Origin: Nocardia colli
Lineage (GTDB): Bacteria; Actinomycetota; Actinomycetes; Mycobacteriales; Mycobacteriaceae
Assembly (NCBI RefSeq): GCF_008704205.1
Contig: NZ_VXLC01000019.1
Coordinates: 62,001 to 126,000 of the forward strand
Direction of reading: 5' to 3'
Length of the DNA stretch: 64,000 nt
Part shown: positions 16,279 through 24,380 of the stretch, piece after piece
Layout: every line of letters starts with the position of its first letter
Position numbering within the stretch: position 1 is the stretch's first letter
Notes under the pieces: model-generated
What the model was told of the DNA's origin: nothing
Seen by the model: the letters and a program-made list of their open reading frames with translations, nothing else
Database searches by the model: none
Position numbers and translations under genes: made by a program

Positions 16279-16863
16279 TCAGGTGGTTCGGTAGCGGGCT
16301 CTGGTGCGCAGGCGCTTGCCCTGGGGGCCGAGGATGCTGAGGAATTCGACCGGCTCGGTGTCGGCGTTGCCGAACCAGTGCGGCAGCTCGGTGTCGAATT
16401 CGGCGACTTCACCGGCGTTGAGCACGAGGTCCTGATCGCCGAGTACGGCGCGGAGCCGGCCGCTGAGCACGTAGAGCCAGTGGTATCCGCCGTGGGAGCG
16501 GGGTGCGGGTTCGAGATCGTTCGGGCCGGCCGGCAGGACCTGCTTGAACACCTGGAGTCCGCCGGGGTTGCGGGCCAGCGGGATGACGGTCATTCCGTTG
16601 CGGCTGAACGGCTGTGGGTAGACCCGGGGATCGCCGGTGGCCGGGGCGCCGACGAGTTCGTCGAGCGGCAGCCGATAGGCCTTCGCCAGCCGCAACAGCA
16701 GCCCGAGGCCGGGGTTGCGCTGCCCGGATTCGAGCCGCGACAGCGTGCTGATCGGAATGGCGGTGCTCTGCGACAAGGCGGTCAAGGTGGTTCCGCTGCT
16801 GCGTCTCAACCGGCGTAGTCGTGGCCCGACGGCGGCCAGCACGGTGTCGAACTCGTTTTTCAT
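16279..16863 (-). CDS. XRE-family regulator with C-terminal cupin
   Basis: 194 residues. Residues about 15-68 are a Cro/C1-type helix-turn-helix: RLRRLRRSSGTTLTALSQST with STLSRLESGQRNPGLGLLLRLA. Residues about 110-180 are a cupin sensor domain (GGYHWLYVLSGRLRAVLG, GEVAEFDTELPHWFGN). The layout is that of SutR/PuuR-like regulators that bind a small metabolite in the cupin. It lies 52 bases downstream of and codirectional with an alpha/beta hydrolase gene, probably in one transcript. Target genes unknown. Confidence 0.88.
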   Translation of the reverse strand: MKNEFDTVLAAVGPRLRRLRRSSGTTLTALSQSTAIPISTLSRLESGQRNPGLGLLLRLAKAYRLPLDELVGAPATGDPRVYPQPFSRNGMTVIPLARNPGGLQVFKQVLPAGPNDLEPAPRSHGGYHWLYVLSGRLRAVLGDQDLVLNAGEVAEFDTELPHWFGNADTEPVEFLSILGPQGKRLRTRARYRTT

Positions 16864-16915
16864 ACGGCTACTGTGCCCGGGGTTTGCGGGTGCGGCAAAG
16901 CTGGTTTGCCGATCG

Positions 16916-17800
16916 TCAAGACGCTTGTGTGCCGCGGCTGACGGCGGCGAAATGCTCGACGAGGAGCCGACTCGCCGGCTCCGGGGCTTCCTCGGGGATC
17001 CAGTGCGACACGTCGGGCAGTACCTCGAGCCGGAAGGGGCCGTCGGCGTAGCGGCGGGTCAGTTTGTGTGCGGTGGCGAGAACCGCGGTGTCACCGTCGC
17101 TCCACACCTGTAGCACCGGGGCGGCGACCCGGCCGCGCAGCATCCGCGGCGAGGAGAACAGCATTCCGCGATACCAGTTCAGGCCGCCGCGGGCGATCAC
17201 TCTGTCGCGTACGCGAGCGCTGTCGCGTTGCGCCACTTCGGCGGACTGGCCGGTGTGCCGCAGCAGGCGGGGGAACAGTCCGGTGCGCACCGCCAGTTCG
17301 GGAATCACGGGTAGCTGGAAGAAGTACATGTACCAGGACGCCAGTGCCTGCCTGCTGGTGAGCATCGACTGGGCGAACGCGCCGGGATGCGGTACTGACA
17401 GCGCCGACAGCGATCGCACTCGGGCTTGTCCGGCGATGGCTGCCGTCCATGCGGCGACCGCGCCCCAGTCGTGGCCGACCAGATGCGTCGGCTGCCCGAT
17501 CTGGTCGATCATCGACAGTACGTCGGCAGCCAGTTCATCGAGTCGATACGACCAGCGCCAGCGGGGAGCCGCGGTCGCACTCGCGCCACGCAGAGCGGGT
17601 GCGAATGTCCGGTACCCGGCCTGATTCAGCAGCTCCGCGACCTGGTTCCAACTGCGTGAATCCTGTGGCCAGCCGTGCAACAGCAGCACCGGTTCTCCGG
17701 TGATCGGTCCGGTATCGCGGACCGGGAAAACCAGCCCGGCCCGGCGGAATTCGATGATTCGGCCCGGCTCGGTCCGGCGAGCAGAGATATCGGTCGTCAT
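16916..17800 (-). CDS. alpha/beta hydrolase, epoxide hydrolase type
   Basis: 294 residues. HGWPQDSRSW (42-51) carries the HGxP oxyanion motif, LVGHDWGAVAAW carries the nucleophile Asp111, and PDVSHWIPEEAP carries the catalytic His (about 266): the soluble epoxide hydrolase pattern. The start ATG 17800 has GGAGGT 9 bases upstream; the ORF is open 10 codons further, but that would include the ribosome site. It is the middle gene of a minus-strand series GlxA-type regulator, this hydrolase, XRE-cupin regulator. It is distinct in sequence from the other hydrolase at 13380. Confidence 0.82.
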   Translation of the reverse strand: MTTDISARRTEPGRIIEFRRAGLVFPVRDTGPITGEPVLLLHGWPQDSRSWNQVAELLNQAGYRTFAPALRGASATAAPRWRWSYRLDELAADVLSMIDQIGQPTHLVGHDWGAVAAWTAAIAGQARVRSLSALSVPHPGAFAQSMLTSRQALASWYMYFFQLPVIPELAVRTGLFPRLLRHTGQSAEVAQRDSARVRDRVIARGGLNWYRGMLFSSPRMLRGRVAAPVLQVWSDGDTAVLATAHKLTRRYADGPFRLEVLPDVSHWIPEEAPEPASRLLVEHFAAVSRGTQAS

Positions 17801-17894
17801 TGACCATGCACCTCCCATGGTTTGCGGCATTGCTATTGCAGCGTGGCATACCGAAGCATTTAATGCTACTGAAGGTAACGGGTAAATTTCGGCG

Positions 17895-18887
17895 TCAGCT
17901 GAGCCCGTCGTGGCGATCAGGTCCCGGGTCGGTGGTTCGGGCGGCGAAGGTGGCGCGATATTCCGTGGGTGTCACCCCGACGATGCGGCGGAAGTGGTGA
18001 CGCAGTAGGGGTCCGGTGCCCATTCCGGTTGCGCGAGCGATCTGTTCGACGTCGAGGGTCGTGTCCTCGAGTAGGTGCTGGGCGTGGCGGATGCGTTGCA
18101 GGGTGAGCCAGCGGTGCGGGGTGGTGCCGGTTTCGGCGGTGAAGCGGCGCAGCAGCGTGCGGGTCGACATGCTGGCCCGGCGGGCGAGTTCGGGGACGGT
18201 GTGTTCGACGGTCAGGTCGTCGAGGATGTCGTCGAGCACCGGTTGCAGGCTGGTGCCGGCGGTCACCGGCACCGGCTGTTCGATGAACTGGCGCTGCCCG
18301 CCCTCCCGATGTGGCGCGACGACCATCCGCCGGGCGATCAGATTCGCTGCGGCGGAGCCTATTTCGCGCCGGACGAGATGCAGGCAGGCATCGATGCCCG
18401 CCGCGGTGCCCGCGCTGGTGACGATCGATCCGTCATCGACGAACAGCACGTCCGGATCGACGTCCGCCCGCGGGAACCGCCGCTGGAAATCCTCGATGTA
18501 GCGCCAGTGCGTGGTGCATCGGCGGCCATCCAGCAAACCGGCAGCACCGAGCAGGTAGGCGCCGCTGCACACCGACAGCAGCGTGGTGTTCCGGTTCGCT
18601 GCCGCGGCCCGCAATGCGTCGAGGACGGCCGGTGCGTAATCGCCCCGCACCGCGGCCGCCGGGACGATCACCAGATCGGCATCGATCAGTCCGGTCAATC
18701 CCGCCGACGGCACGACGGCGAAACCTTGGTCGCACTGCAGGGGTTCGCCGGGGCGTTCGCCACATACCCGGAAATCGAACGCCGGGCCGCCCTCGCTCGT
18801 CCGGTCCACGCCGAAAACCTCGCAGACCACACCCAGCTCGAACGGGGTGAAATCCTCGACCAGAACGGCGGCGATCGTGCGCAGCAT
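17895..18887 (-). CDS. GlxA-family transcriptional regulator (DJ-1/PfpI plus AraC HTH)
   Basis: 330 residues. Residues 1-165 form a DJ-1/PfpI-like glutamine-amidotransferase domain with the elbow cysteine Cys107 in LLSVCSGAYLLGAAGLLDGR and TTHWRYIEDFQRRFP. Residues about 220-320 form an AraC double helix-turn-helix (LARRASMSTRTLLRRFTAET, ARATGMGTGPLLRHHFRRIVG, PTEYRATF). Members sense amines or amino acids and activate adjacent catabolic genes. It sits between an NTF2-like gene (52 bases upstream) and the hydrolase (94 bases downstream), all on one strand. Ligand unknown. Confidence 0.9.
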   Translation of the reverse strand: MLRTIAAVLVEDFTPFELGVVCEVFGVDRTSEGGPAFDFRVCGERPGEPLQCDQGFAVVPSAGLTGLIDADLVIVPAAAVRGDYAPAVLDALRAAAANRNTTLLSVCSGAYLLGAAGLLDGRRCTTHWRYIEDFQRRFPRADVDPDVLFVDDGSIVTSAGTAAGIDACLHLVRREIGSAAANLIARRMVVAPHREGGQRQFIEQPVPVTAGTSLQPVLDDILDDLTVEHTVPELARRASMSTRTLLRRFTAETGTTPHRWLTLQRIRHAQHLLEDTTLDVEQIARATGMGTGPLLRHHFRRIVGVTPTEYRATFAARTTDPGPDRHDGLS

Positions 18888-18939
18888 TGTCCAAGGCTAA
18901 TCGCGGCGAGGGATGGGTCCGGTGTGCGCCACGCTTGGG

Positions 18940-19329
18940 TTACCGCACGTCCGGGGCGGTTCCCTCGCGGTGATAGAGCTTGGCCACGATCATCCAATGA
19001 CCTTCGACCAGTAGCAGGTTCAGGTAATCGACCATGATGTTGTCGTTGAGCCGCAGCCGCACCTTCGCCATTGCCATTTCCGGCGAGAGCGTGTCGATGG
19101 TGAGGACCGCATCGTTGCGTGGTGCGCGGTTCTGTTCCGGTGATCGGCGCGCCCGCATCAGCTCGCGGTACTCTTCGCGCGGACGTACTACGACAACGCC
19201 GTCCTGCGCGGAGTAGAGCACGGCCGACGGGTGGAATACCCGATCGAACAGGTCCATGTTCTGCGTGTAGAGCACGTCGAAATAGTCCTGGAGCATTTCT
19301 TCGATTGCGGTTGCTTCGGGTGCGTTCAT
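18940..19329 (-). CDS. NTF2-like / SnoaL-type small protein
   Basis: 129 residues from ATG 19329, with GAGGAG 6-7 bases upstream (a longer frame upstream is unsupported). EEMLQDYFDVLYTQNMDLFDRVFHP, LYSAQDG, YRELMRARRSPEQ, NDAVLTIDTLSPEMAMAKV and LLLVEGHWMIVAKLYHRE are the cone-shaped NTF2/lumazine-binding-like fold. These proteins are scaffolds for isomerases, hydrolases or non-catalytic binding. It is first in the minus-strand run with the GlxA-type regulator. Specific role unknown. Confidence 0.75.
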   Translation of the reverse strand: MNAPEATAIEEMLQDYFDVLYTQNMDLFDRVFHPSAVLYSAQDGVVVVRPREEYRELMRARRSPEQNRAPRNDAVLTIDTLSPEMAMAKVRLRLNDNIMVDYLNLLLVEGHWMIVAKLYHREGTAPDVR

Positions 19330-19430
19330 GCTGATCTCCTCGTTTCTCGGGACATCAGCGATTCTTCGGCAATCGCCGTGAGCGACACTAGTGGCGAAAA
19401 CGACGCCTGTTGACAAGAAAACGCCAAGCG

Positions 19431-20009
19431 CTATCGATCACGTCCGGGTTTGTCGTCGGCCATCTCGAACGCGCCTGCCTCGAGCCGGCGCAGCAGGCGC
19501 TGCGTCCACTCGGCGCGGGTGTCGGCGGTGTGCAGCCATAGGCCGAGGACCTCGCCGACCGGTCCCCAGGTGTCGAGGTCGGTGCCGGGCGGGAGGTCGA
19601 CGGTGACGGCCGCTCGCCACACCTCCATGGCGTCGGCGCGCTGCCGGAGCAGGGCGATGGCTTCGGCGCGGGGGAGATCGTCGATGAGGCCGACGGCGGC
19701 GGCGAGCACGTCCAATCGTGGGTCGCGTTGGGAGAGGGCGGTGCGGAGCAGGCCGAAATAGGCCTGGTCGCCGGCGTCGGTGGTCTCGTATTCGATGCGT
19801 GGCGGTCCGCCGGTGGTGCTCGGAGTGGTTTCGTGGGCGAGCAGAAGTTCCTCGGCGGTCATGGCTTTGAGCGCGTGGTAGATGGAGCCGGATTTCAGGT
19901 TCGCCCACTCGTGGGCGCCCCAGGACTCCAGGTCTGCGCGGACCTGGTAGCCGTGGGCGCGGTCGCGGCGCCGGACGGCGCCGAGTACGAGGAGGCGAAC
20001 CGCAGACAT
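19431..20009 (-). CDS. PadR-family transcriptional regulator
   Basis: 192 residues. N-terminal winged helix: LLVLGAVRRRDRAHGYQVRADLESWG, KSGSIYHALKAMTAEELL, PPRIEYETTDAGDQAYFGLL. The C-terminal helical dimerisation region extends to ADDKPGRDR. It is 9 bases downstream of the VOC gene stop and evidently cotranscribed. Two long palindromes of one consensus before the VOC gene are the likely operators, so PadR would repress its own operon and be relieved by a ligand. Confidence 0.9.
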   Translation of the reverse strand: MSAVRLLVLGAVRRRDRAHGYQVRADLESWGAHEWANLKSGSIYHALKAMTAEELLLAHETTPSTTGGPPRIEYETTDAGDQAYFGLLRTALSQRDPRLDVLAAAVGLIDDLPRAEAIALLRQRADAMEVWRAAVTVDLPPGTDLDTWGPVGEVLGLWLHTADTRAEWTQRLLRRLEAGAFEMADDKPGRDR

Positions 20010-20018
20010 GGGGTCCTT

Positions 20019-20738
20019 TCAGTCGGTGGAAATCCGTTGTAGTTCTTCGGCATTGGATAGCGCGTCGGCGAGGGCGTCGCGGTCGGTCTCGGTCAGCGGG
20101 ATCGCGCGAACGCGGTCGAGCAGTTGGTGGGCGAGTTCGGGGTCGTTCAGGCGTACGGCCAGCTCGGCACGGTAGGTGAGGGCGTCGACGAGGTCGATTG
20201 TCGTCGCGCTGTGCGACTCCCGCGCCAGCGCGCCATCGAGAATCTTGGCACCCTGGGCATTGTCGCCTTTCGAATCTCCCAGGACGACCGCGTTGTCGAG
20301 GGACTTGCGGAGCCTGCCGCGGTCCGCTTCTTCCTCGGTCGGTACCGGGGTCTGTGGGAAGAACCGAATCCAGTTGCCGCCTGGATCGACCACAACGAAG
20401 CCGGCCAGGTTGTCCGCGTTCTTCCGCTTGCGCGGCCGGGTCATCCGGGGCGTGCCCGTGACCAGTAGCTTGCCGTGCACCGCGCGCATTCCCTCGGCGA
20501 ACGAGGCGAACAGCGCGCCGGTGTCGGGGACGGCCACTATGCACGTTCCGTAGGAATCGGCCGGGTCGAACCCCGGGATCCCGTTGAAATGCAGGTTGAT
20601 GTCCTCGCGTCGCATCGCCACATAGGGGTTCGGACGCGTCTGATAGTAGGTCTGTTCGAATCCGAGCATCCGATAGAAATCGGCGACCTCATCGATCGAA
20701 TTGCACGGCAATATCGGCGTCGTCACTTCGCCTGCCAT
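20019..20738 (-). CDS. VOC-family (glyoxalase/bleomycin-resistance-like) protein with helical tail
   Basis: 239 residues from ATG 20738. Residues 1-130 are a vicinal-oxygen-chelate domain: TTPILPCNSIDEVADFYRMLGF, REDINLHFNGIPGF and LAGFVVVDPGGNWIRFFP. The pattern is closest to bleomycin-binding proteins. Residues about 140-239 form an added helical region (KSLDNAVVLGDSKGDNAQGAK, LVDALTYRAELAVRLND) that resembles tetratricopeptide helices and is absent from ordinary 120-residue family members. Coupled to padR. A drug-sequestration role is inference. Confidence 0.8.
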   Translation of the reverse strand: MAGEVTTPILPCNSIDEVADFYRMLGFEQTYYQTRPNPYVAMRREDINLHFNGIPGFDPADSYGTCIVAVPDTGALFASFAEGMRAVHGKLLVTGTPRMTRPRKRKNADNLAGFVVVDPGGNWIRFFPQTPVPTEEEADRGRLRKSLDNAVVLGDSKGDNAQGAKILDGALARESHSATTIDLVDALTYRAELAVRLNDPELAHQLLDRVRAIPLTETDRDALADALSNAEELQRISTD

Positions 20739-20759
20739 TTTGCCCAGCCTCTCACTCTC

Positions 20760-20781
20760 AGCTAGCCAAATTTGACTAGCT
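20760..20781. promoter_or_regulatory. palindromic operator 1 of the VOC-padR operon
   Basis: AGCTAGCCAAATTTGACTAGCT, a 22-base palindrome with one mismatched pair, 22 bases before the VOC start codon. It shares the consensus CTAG-N-CAA-N2-TTG-N-CTAG with operator 2. Confidence 0.72.
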
Positions 20782-20805
20782 GACCGAAAAGTAGCACCCG
20801 GTGGA

Positions 20806-20829
20806 CGACTAGGCAAACTTGGCTAGTCG
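20806..20829. promoter_or_regulatory. palindromic operator 2 of the VOC-padR operon
   Basis: A 24-base palindrome, CGACTAGGCAAA followed by CTTGGCTAGTCG, starting 25 bases after operator 1 ends. Centre-to-centre distance is about 47 bases. Same consensus, so probably two sites for one dimeric regulator. Confidence 0.72.
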
Positions 20830-20851
20830 CGTCGGGTGCTGGTCGAGGAGG

Positions 20852-21853
20852 TCAGGCGATCTGCCGGGTGTCCGGGGTGGCAGGGGTCGGGTCGGCGAAG
20901 AAGGCGACCAGGTCGCGGACGGTTTCATCGGTGGGCCGCGGGCGGTAGTCGAGCTCGCGCTCGGCCTTGCCGTGATCCACGACCGGGGCCGAGATCAGCG
21001 CGCCGAGTGCGGCTTTGGAGACGATGTCGGACTTGAGCAGCTTGCCGATCGGCGCGAGCACCGGGATCACGCCGGCCACGAGCTTGGGGGAGATGGAGAA
21101 TCGCGGGCCGCGCTTGCCGCCGTGATTGGCAGCGAGTCGGCAGAGGTCGAGCATCGAGATCATCTCGCCGCCGAGCAGGTAGTTCTCGCCGGTGCGGCCG
21201 CGTTCCGAGGCCAGGATCAGGCCCTGGGCGACGTCGCGCACGTCGACCAGGTCGAAGCCGCCGCCGATCATCGCCGGAATGCGGCCCTGCGCGGCGTCTT
21301 TCAACGTGCGGTTGATGCGGGAGAGCGGCTTGCTGTAGTCGAGGGGGCCGAACACGCCGGTGGGGTTGCACAGCACCGCGTCCAAGCCCTGGTCGATCAC
21401 CTTGCGCAGCTCGATCTCGCCTGCCCACTTGGAGCGGTCGTAGACGGGGAGCGCGGAATCGGTCGAGCGCGGGGCGCTCTCATTGATATTGCCGCCGCAG
21501 GTGTACTGGTTGAACGCGTGGATCGAGCTGGCGTGCACCATGCGTCGCGCGCCGACCTCGAGCGCGGCCCCGGCGACCACCCGGACGCCCTCGGTGTTCA
21601 CCTTCCAGGCCAGGTCGTGCTTTTCGGCGAGGGTGATCAGCGCGACCAGGTGGTACACGATCTCGGCGCCGTCGAGCGCGGCGCGCATCGACGCCGGATC
21701 GAGCACGTTCCCGCTCACCCAGGTGACGTTCGGCTCGGCGGCCGTCTGTGGCACCACTCGATCTATGGCGGTGACTTCGTGGCCGCGCGCGACGAGCAGG
21801 CGGAGCAGATTCGTGCCAAGGTAGCCGGCTGCGCCGGTCACTGCGACCTTCAT
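20852..21853 (-). CDS. NAD(P)-dependent epimerase/dehydratase, 3-beta-hydroxysteroid-dehydrogenase-like
   Basis: 333 residues, extended SDR. Nucleotide-binding VTGAAGYLGTNLLRLLVARG, catalytic YDRSK (in PVYDRSKWAGEIEL), LCNPTGVFGPLDYSKP and FDLVDVRDVAQGL. The C-terminus DYRPRPTDETVRDLVAFF resembles dihydroflavonol-4-reductase/3-beta-HSD relatives. The start codon is preceded by TAGAAC-TT-GTTCTA (14 bases away), which fits the KstR consensus, so a role in sterol or steroid metabolism is plausible. It is a single gene. Confidence 0.85.
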   Translation of the reverse strand: MKVAVTGAAGYLGTNLLRLLVARGHEVTAIDRVVPQTAAEPNVTWVSGNVLDPASMRAALDGAEIVYHLVALITLAEKHDLAWKVNTEGVRVVAGAALEVGARRMVHASSIHAFNQYTCGGNINESAPRSTDSALPVYDRSKWAGEIELRKVIDQGLDAVLCNPTGVFGPLDYSKPLSRINRTLKDAAQGRIPAMIGGGFDLVDVRDVAQGLILASERGRTGENYLLGGEMISMLDLCRLAANHGGKRGPRFSISPKLVAGVIPVLAPIGKLLKSDIVSKAALGALISAPVVDHGKAERELDYRPRPTDETVRDLVAFFADPTPATPDTRQIA

Positions 21854-21866
21854 GGCATCGAGAATA

Positions 21867-21880
21867 TAGAACTTGTTCTA
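21867..21880. promoter_or_regulatory. KstR-type operator
   Basis: TAGAAC-TT-GTTCTA fits TnnAACnnGTTnnA, the operator of the TetR-family steroid-catabolism repressor KstR of mycobacteria and rhodococci, with perfect 6-base arms. Another TetR regulator with a similar site cannot be excluded. Confidence 0.6.
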
Positions 21881-22085
21881 ATTTGCAACACGTTCCAGTT
21901 CCTTTCGATTCCCCCTGCCAACCTCAGGTATTCCCTCTGTGAACGTCGCGCTGGGCTCGAAAGTTGCCGGTACCGTCCGCTATATTGGGCCCATCCGTAG
22001 CGGTCATGCCGTTCGGCAATGGGCAGACGGTGACGACGAAGAAGTTCACGACACTGATGTGCACGACGATTTGGGGGGCAACTCG

Positions 22086-22415
22086 ATGAGTGATCTCTCG
22101 GTAGAGACCGACGCGGTCCGGGCGTTCGCCGCCACGAACGCGGGCATCGCCGGTGATCTTGCGGGGGCAGGTAATTTCGACGCGGTCAAGAACGTCTCGG
22201 CCTTGGTGCCGGTGTTCGGTTTGATCGGGGCGGATTACCTGGCGATGTTCGCCGCGGCACAGGTGCTGCAGGCCAAGGACATCAACGATCTTTCGGCCAA
22301 GTACAACAAGCTCTCCGAGTCGGCGTTCAGCGCCGCCGCGGCCTACGACGCGGCCGACTGGTCCGGCGCCGGCGCGCTCAATGCCATCGGCAACCAGATC
22401 GGCGGCGTCGTATGA
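22086..22415 (+). CDS. EspC-like type VII secretion target
   Basis: 109 residues of the ESX-1 EspC/DUF2580 type: SDLSVETDAVRAFAATNAGIAGDL, then a helical hairpin region, and the export signature YxxxD as Y87-DAA-D91 followed by W92. Such proteins pair with a larger Esp partner and are exported by ESX machinery. The ATG 22086 follows a G-rich site. The stop overlaps the next ATG (ATGA). No ESX core component (EccC, EsxA/B) lies in the window, so it depends on a remote secretion system. Confidence 0.85.
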   Translation: MSDLSVETDAVRAFAATNAGIAGDLAGAGNFDAVKNVSALVPVFGLIGADYLAMFAAAQVLQAKDINDLSAKYNKLSESAFSAAAAYDAADWSGAGALNAIGNQIGGVV

Positions 22416-24067
22416 AGCCACTCGATACGGGGGTGATCGCACCCGAAGAACTCGCGATGGCGCACTCCGCCGATCAGAACGTGGCGATCGGGCAGCAGGC
22501 CGTGCTCGACGCGACGCAGAACTCGGCGGTGCTCGACGTGCCGCTCGGGCAGGTGCCCGAGGATCTGCCGCCGATCGAGCCGCCGGACTTCGTGCTGTCC
22601 AAGCGGATCAGCGACGATCAGCACAACGCGATGGGCGCGCCGGGCGGCCTGCCGGGTCTGAACGGCAATCCGTCACCGGACGCGCAGAGCATCTCCGGTG
22701 TCCCGTCCGATGTCTCGGCGCTGCTCGGGGACACGCACTCCGCGCTGCAACACGTCGCGGCGCCGGTGAACCAGGCGCTCGACCAGGCGACCGGGGTGCT
22801 GAACGGTGCCGTCGGCTCGGCGCCGAGCACGGTCGCCGCCGCGATCAGCCAGGCCCAGGCCGCCATCCCGACCTCGTTGCCCGCGCTGCCCGCCGATCCG
22901 GTCGCGGCGCTCATGCAGGGCGTTTCGGTCCCCGCGCTGCCCGGCGTCGATCTGCTGATGAAGCCGATCCTCGATCTGCTCAGCAGCTTCGGCACCGGCG
23001 TCATCGGCGCGCTCGACCCGACTGCCATTCTGAGCTCGTCATCCAAGATCATCGACATGGCCATGCAGGTGGGCAAGGGCAGCATGACCACCGTCGAGCA
23101 GCTGTGGCAGAGCCAGGCCGCGCGCAACGCGCAGGCCACCAGCCAGCAGAACAATGTCGAAGGCCAGGAAACCAGCAAGCGCGGCATCGACATCTCCGAC
23201 CTCACCCAGAAGGCCGCCGCGGTGGTGCAGCAGGGCAACGCGCAATTGCTCACCGTCGCATCGTCGTTCGCCACCCAGGCGACCGCGATGGCGCCGGTGA
23301 TCCTGACCCCGCCCGCTCAGGCCACGCTGATGGCGTCGGCGACCGAGCACCTCGGTCAGGCGGTCGGCATCGTCAACGCCACCCGCGGTGATCTGGCGGG
23401 CAAGACCGGCGAGCTGAGCGGCATGGTGCAGCAGTTGGTCGCGCCCGGTGGCGGACCCGCGCCGCAGGAGGTCGCGCAGGCGCTCGCGCAGAACGTGGGC
23501 CAGCCGATCCTGGAGCAGGCCCAGTCGACCGCGCAGGACACCGCGACCCAGGCCGCGGGCCTCAACTCGTCGACCACCGGGTCGCCGAACTCGACCACCA
23601 CGGCGTCGGCGCTCAACACCGGCAGCCCGAGCACGACCAACCACGGCAGTCCCGTCGGTGTGCCCGGCAGCCCGAGCCGGACCGGCAGCGGTACCCCGAG
23701 CCGTACCGGCACTGGCACCCCGAGCATCCCGTCGGTGCCCAAGACGACCGCCCTGCCCGGCACCAGCATGCCGGTCCGTCCGATCAGCGGCGTCCCCGGC
23801 AGCACCGCCTTCGGCCCCGGCACCGCCGGCGCACCCAGCACCACCACCGCGGGTGCGGGCGCAGGCAACAGCTTCATGGGCGGCGGCGCCGGTGCCGCCG
23901 GCCAGGGCCGCAACGAAGACGAACACTCCCGCACCGTGCAGCCCTACCAAAGCGCCACCGGCAACGACGACCTCACCGGCCCCCTCGGCGAGTCCACCCC
24001 CGACGTCATCGGCGCAACTCACTCCGACGAGATCGTCACGTCCGACTACGAACAGGACCAGTTCTAA
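22412..24067 (+). CDS. large Pro/Ser/Thr-rich EspA/EspB-like partner of the EspC-like protein
   Basis: 551 residues. The N-terminus (VIAPEELAMAHSADQNVAIGQQAVLDATQ) has no classical signal peptide. The middle (residues about 90-380) is Ala/Gln-rich and helical. Residues about 390-500 are low complexity with GSPSRTGSGTPSRTGTGTPS-type repeats. The C-terminus ends SDYEQDQF. The start overlaps the EspC-like stop (ATGA), so equimolar coupled synthesis is likely, as for EspC-EspA pairs. I infer co-export through a type VII system and a surface or extracellular role. Homology to EspA itself cannot be claimed from sequence inspection. Confidence 0.65.
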   Translation: MKPLDTGVIAPEELAMAHSADQNVAIGQQAVLDATQNSAVLDVPLGQVPEDLPPIEPPDFVLSKRISDDQHNAMGAPGGLPGLNGNPSPDAQSISGVPSDVSALLGDTHSALQHVAAPVNQALDQATGVLNGAVGSAPSTVAAAISQAQAAIPTSLPALPADPVAALMQGVSVPALPGVDLLMKPILDLLSSFGTGVIGALDPTAILSSSSKIIDMAMQVGKGSMTTVEQLWQSQAARNAQATSQQNNVEGQETSKRGIDISDLTQKAAAVVQQGNAQLLTVASSFATQATAMAPVILTPPAQATLMASATEHLGQAVGIVNATRGDLAGKTGELSGMVQQLVAPGGGPAPQEVAQALAQNVGQPILEQAQSTAQDTATQAAGLNSSTTGSPNSTTTASALNTGSPSTTNHGSPVGVPGSPSRTGSGTPSRTGTGTPSIPSVPKTTALPGTSMPVRPISGVPGSTAFGPGTAGAPSTTTAGAGAGNSFMGGGAGAAGQGRNEDEHSRTVQPYQSATGNDDLTGPLGESTPDVIGATHSDEIVTSDYEQDQF

Positions 24068-24131
24068 CGATCGTCCAGTGAGCCCGGCCCGAGCACGAAA
24101 CTCCGCCCGAGCCGGGCTCTCTGCTGTCCAC

Positions 24132-24207
24132 AGCCGCACTCCTTTTGACATCCGCACGCGTGTTAGTGCGGCGAGTCGGGGTGCGGGGCATCAGAAGGCG
24201 TGCGGCT
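24132..24207. repeat. family B hairpin
   Basis: AGCCGCACTCCTTTTGACATCCGCAC pairs with the right arm GTGCGGGGCATCAGAAGGCGTGCGGCT with a few mismatches, forming a long imperfect stem. It lies 65 bases past the stop of the Esp-like gene. Similar units are at 31872-31943 and 53512-53670. Confidence 0.78.
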
Positions 24208-24380
24208 GCTAGTGCGAAGTGCGACACGGCGCGGACTATCGCCGGTGTGGGGCGTGAACTGGGCGGCCGGCGAGTAGTGCTGTGGCAGTGGGGCATTCAT
24301 CGAGTCGAGTCAAATGGTCGTTAGTTGATCTTCGACAGCGACCATATGACTCGGCTCGATGCTTCTGTCGGGGTGCGCTG

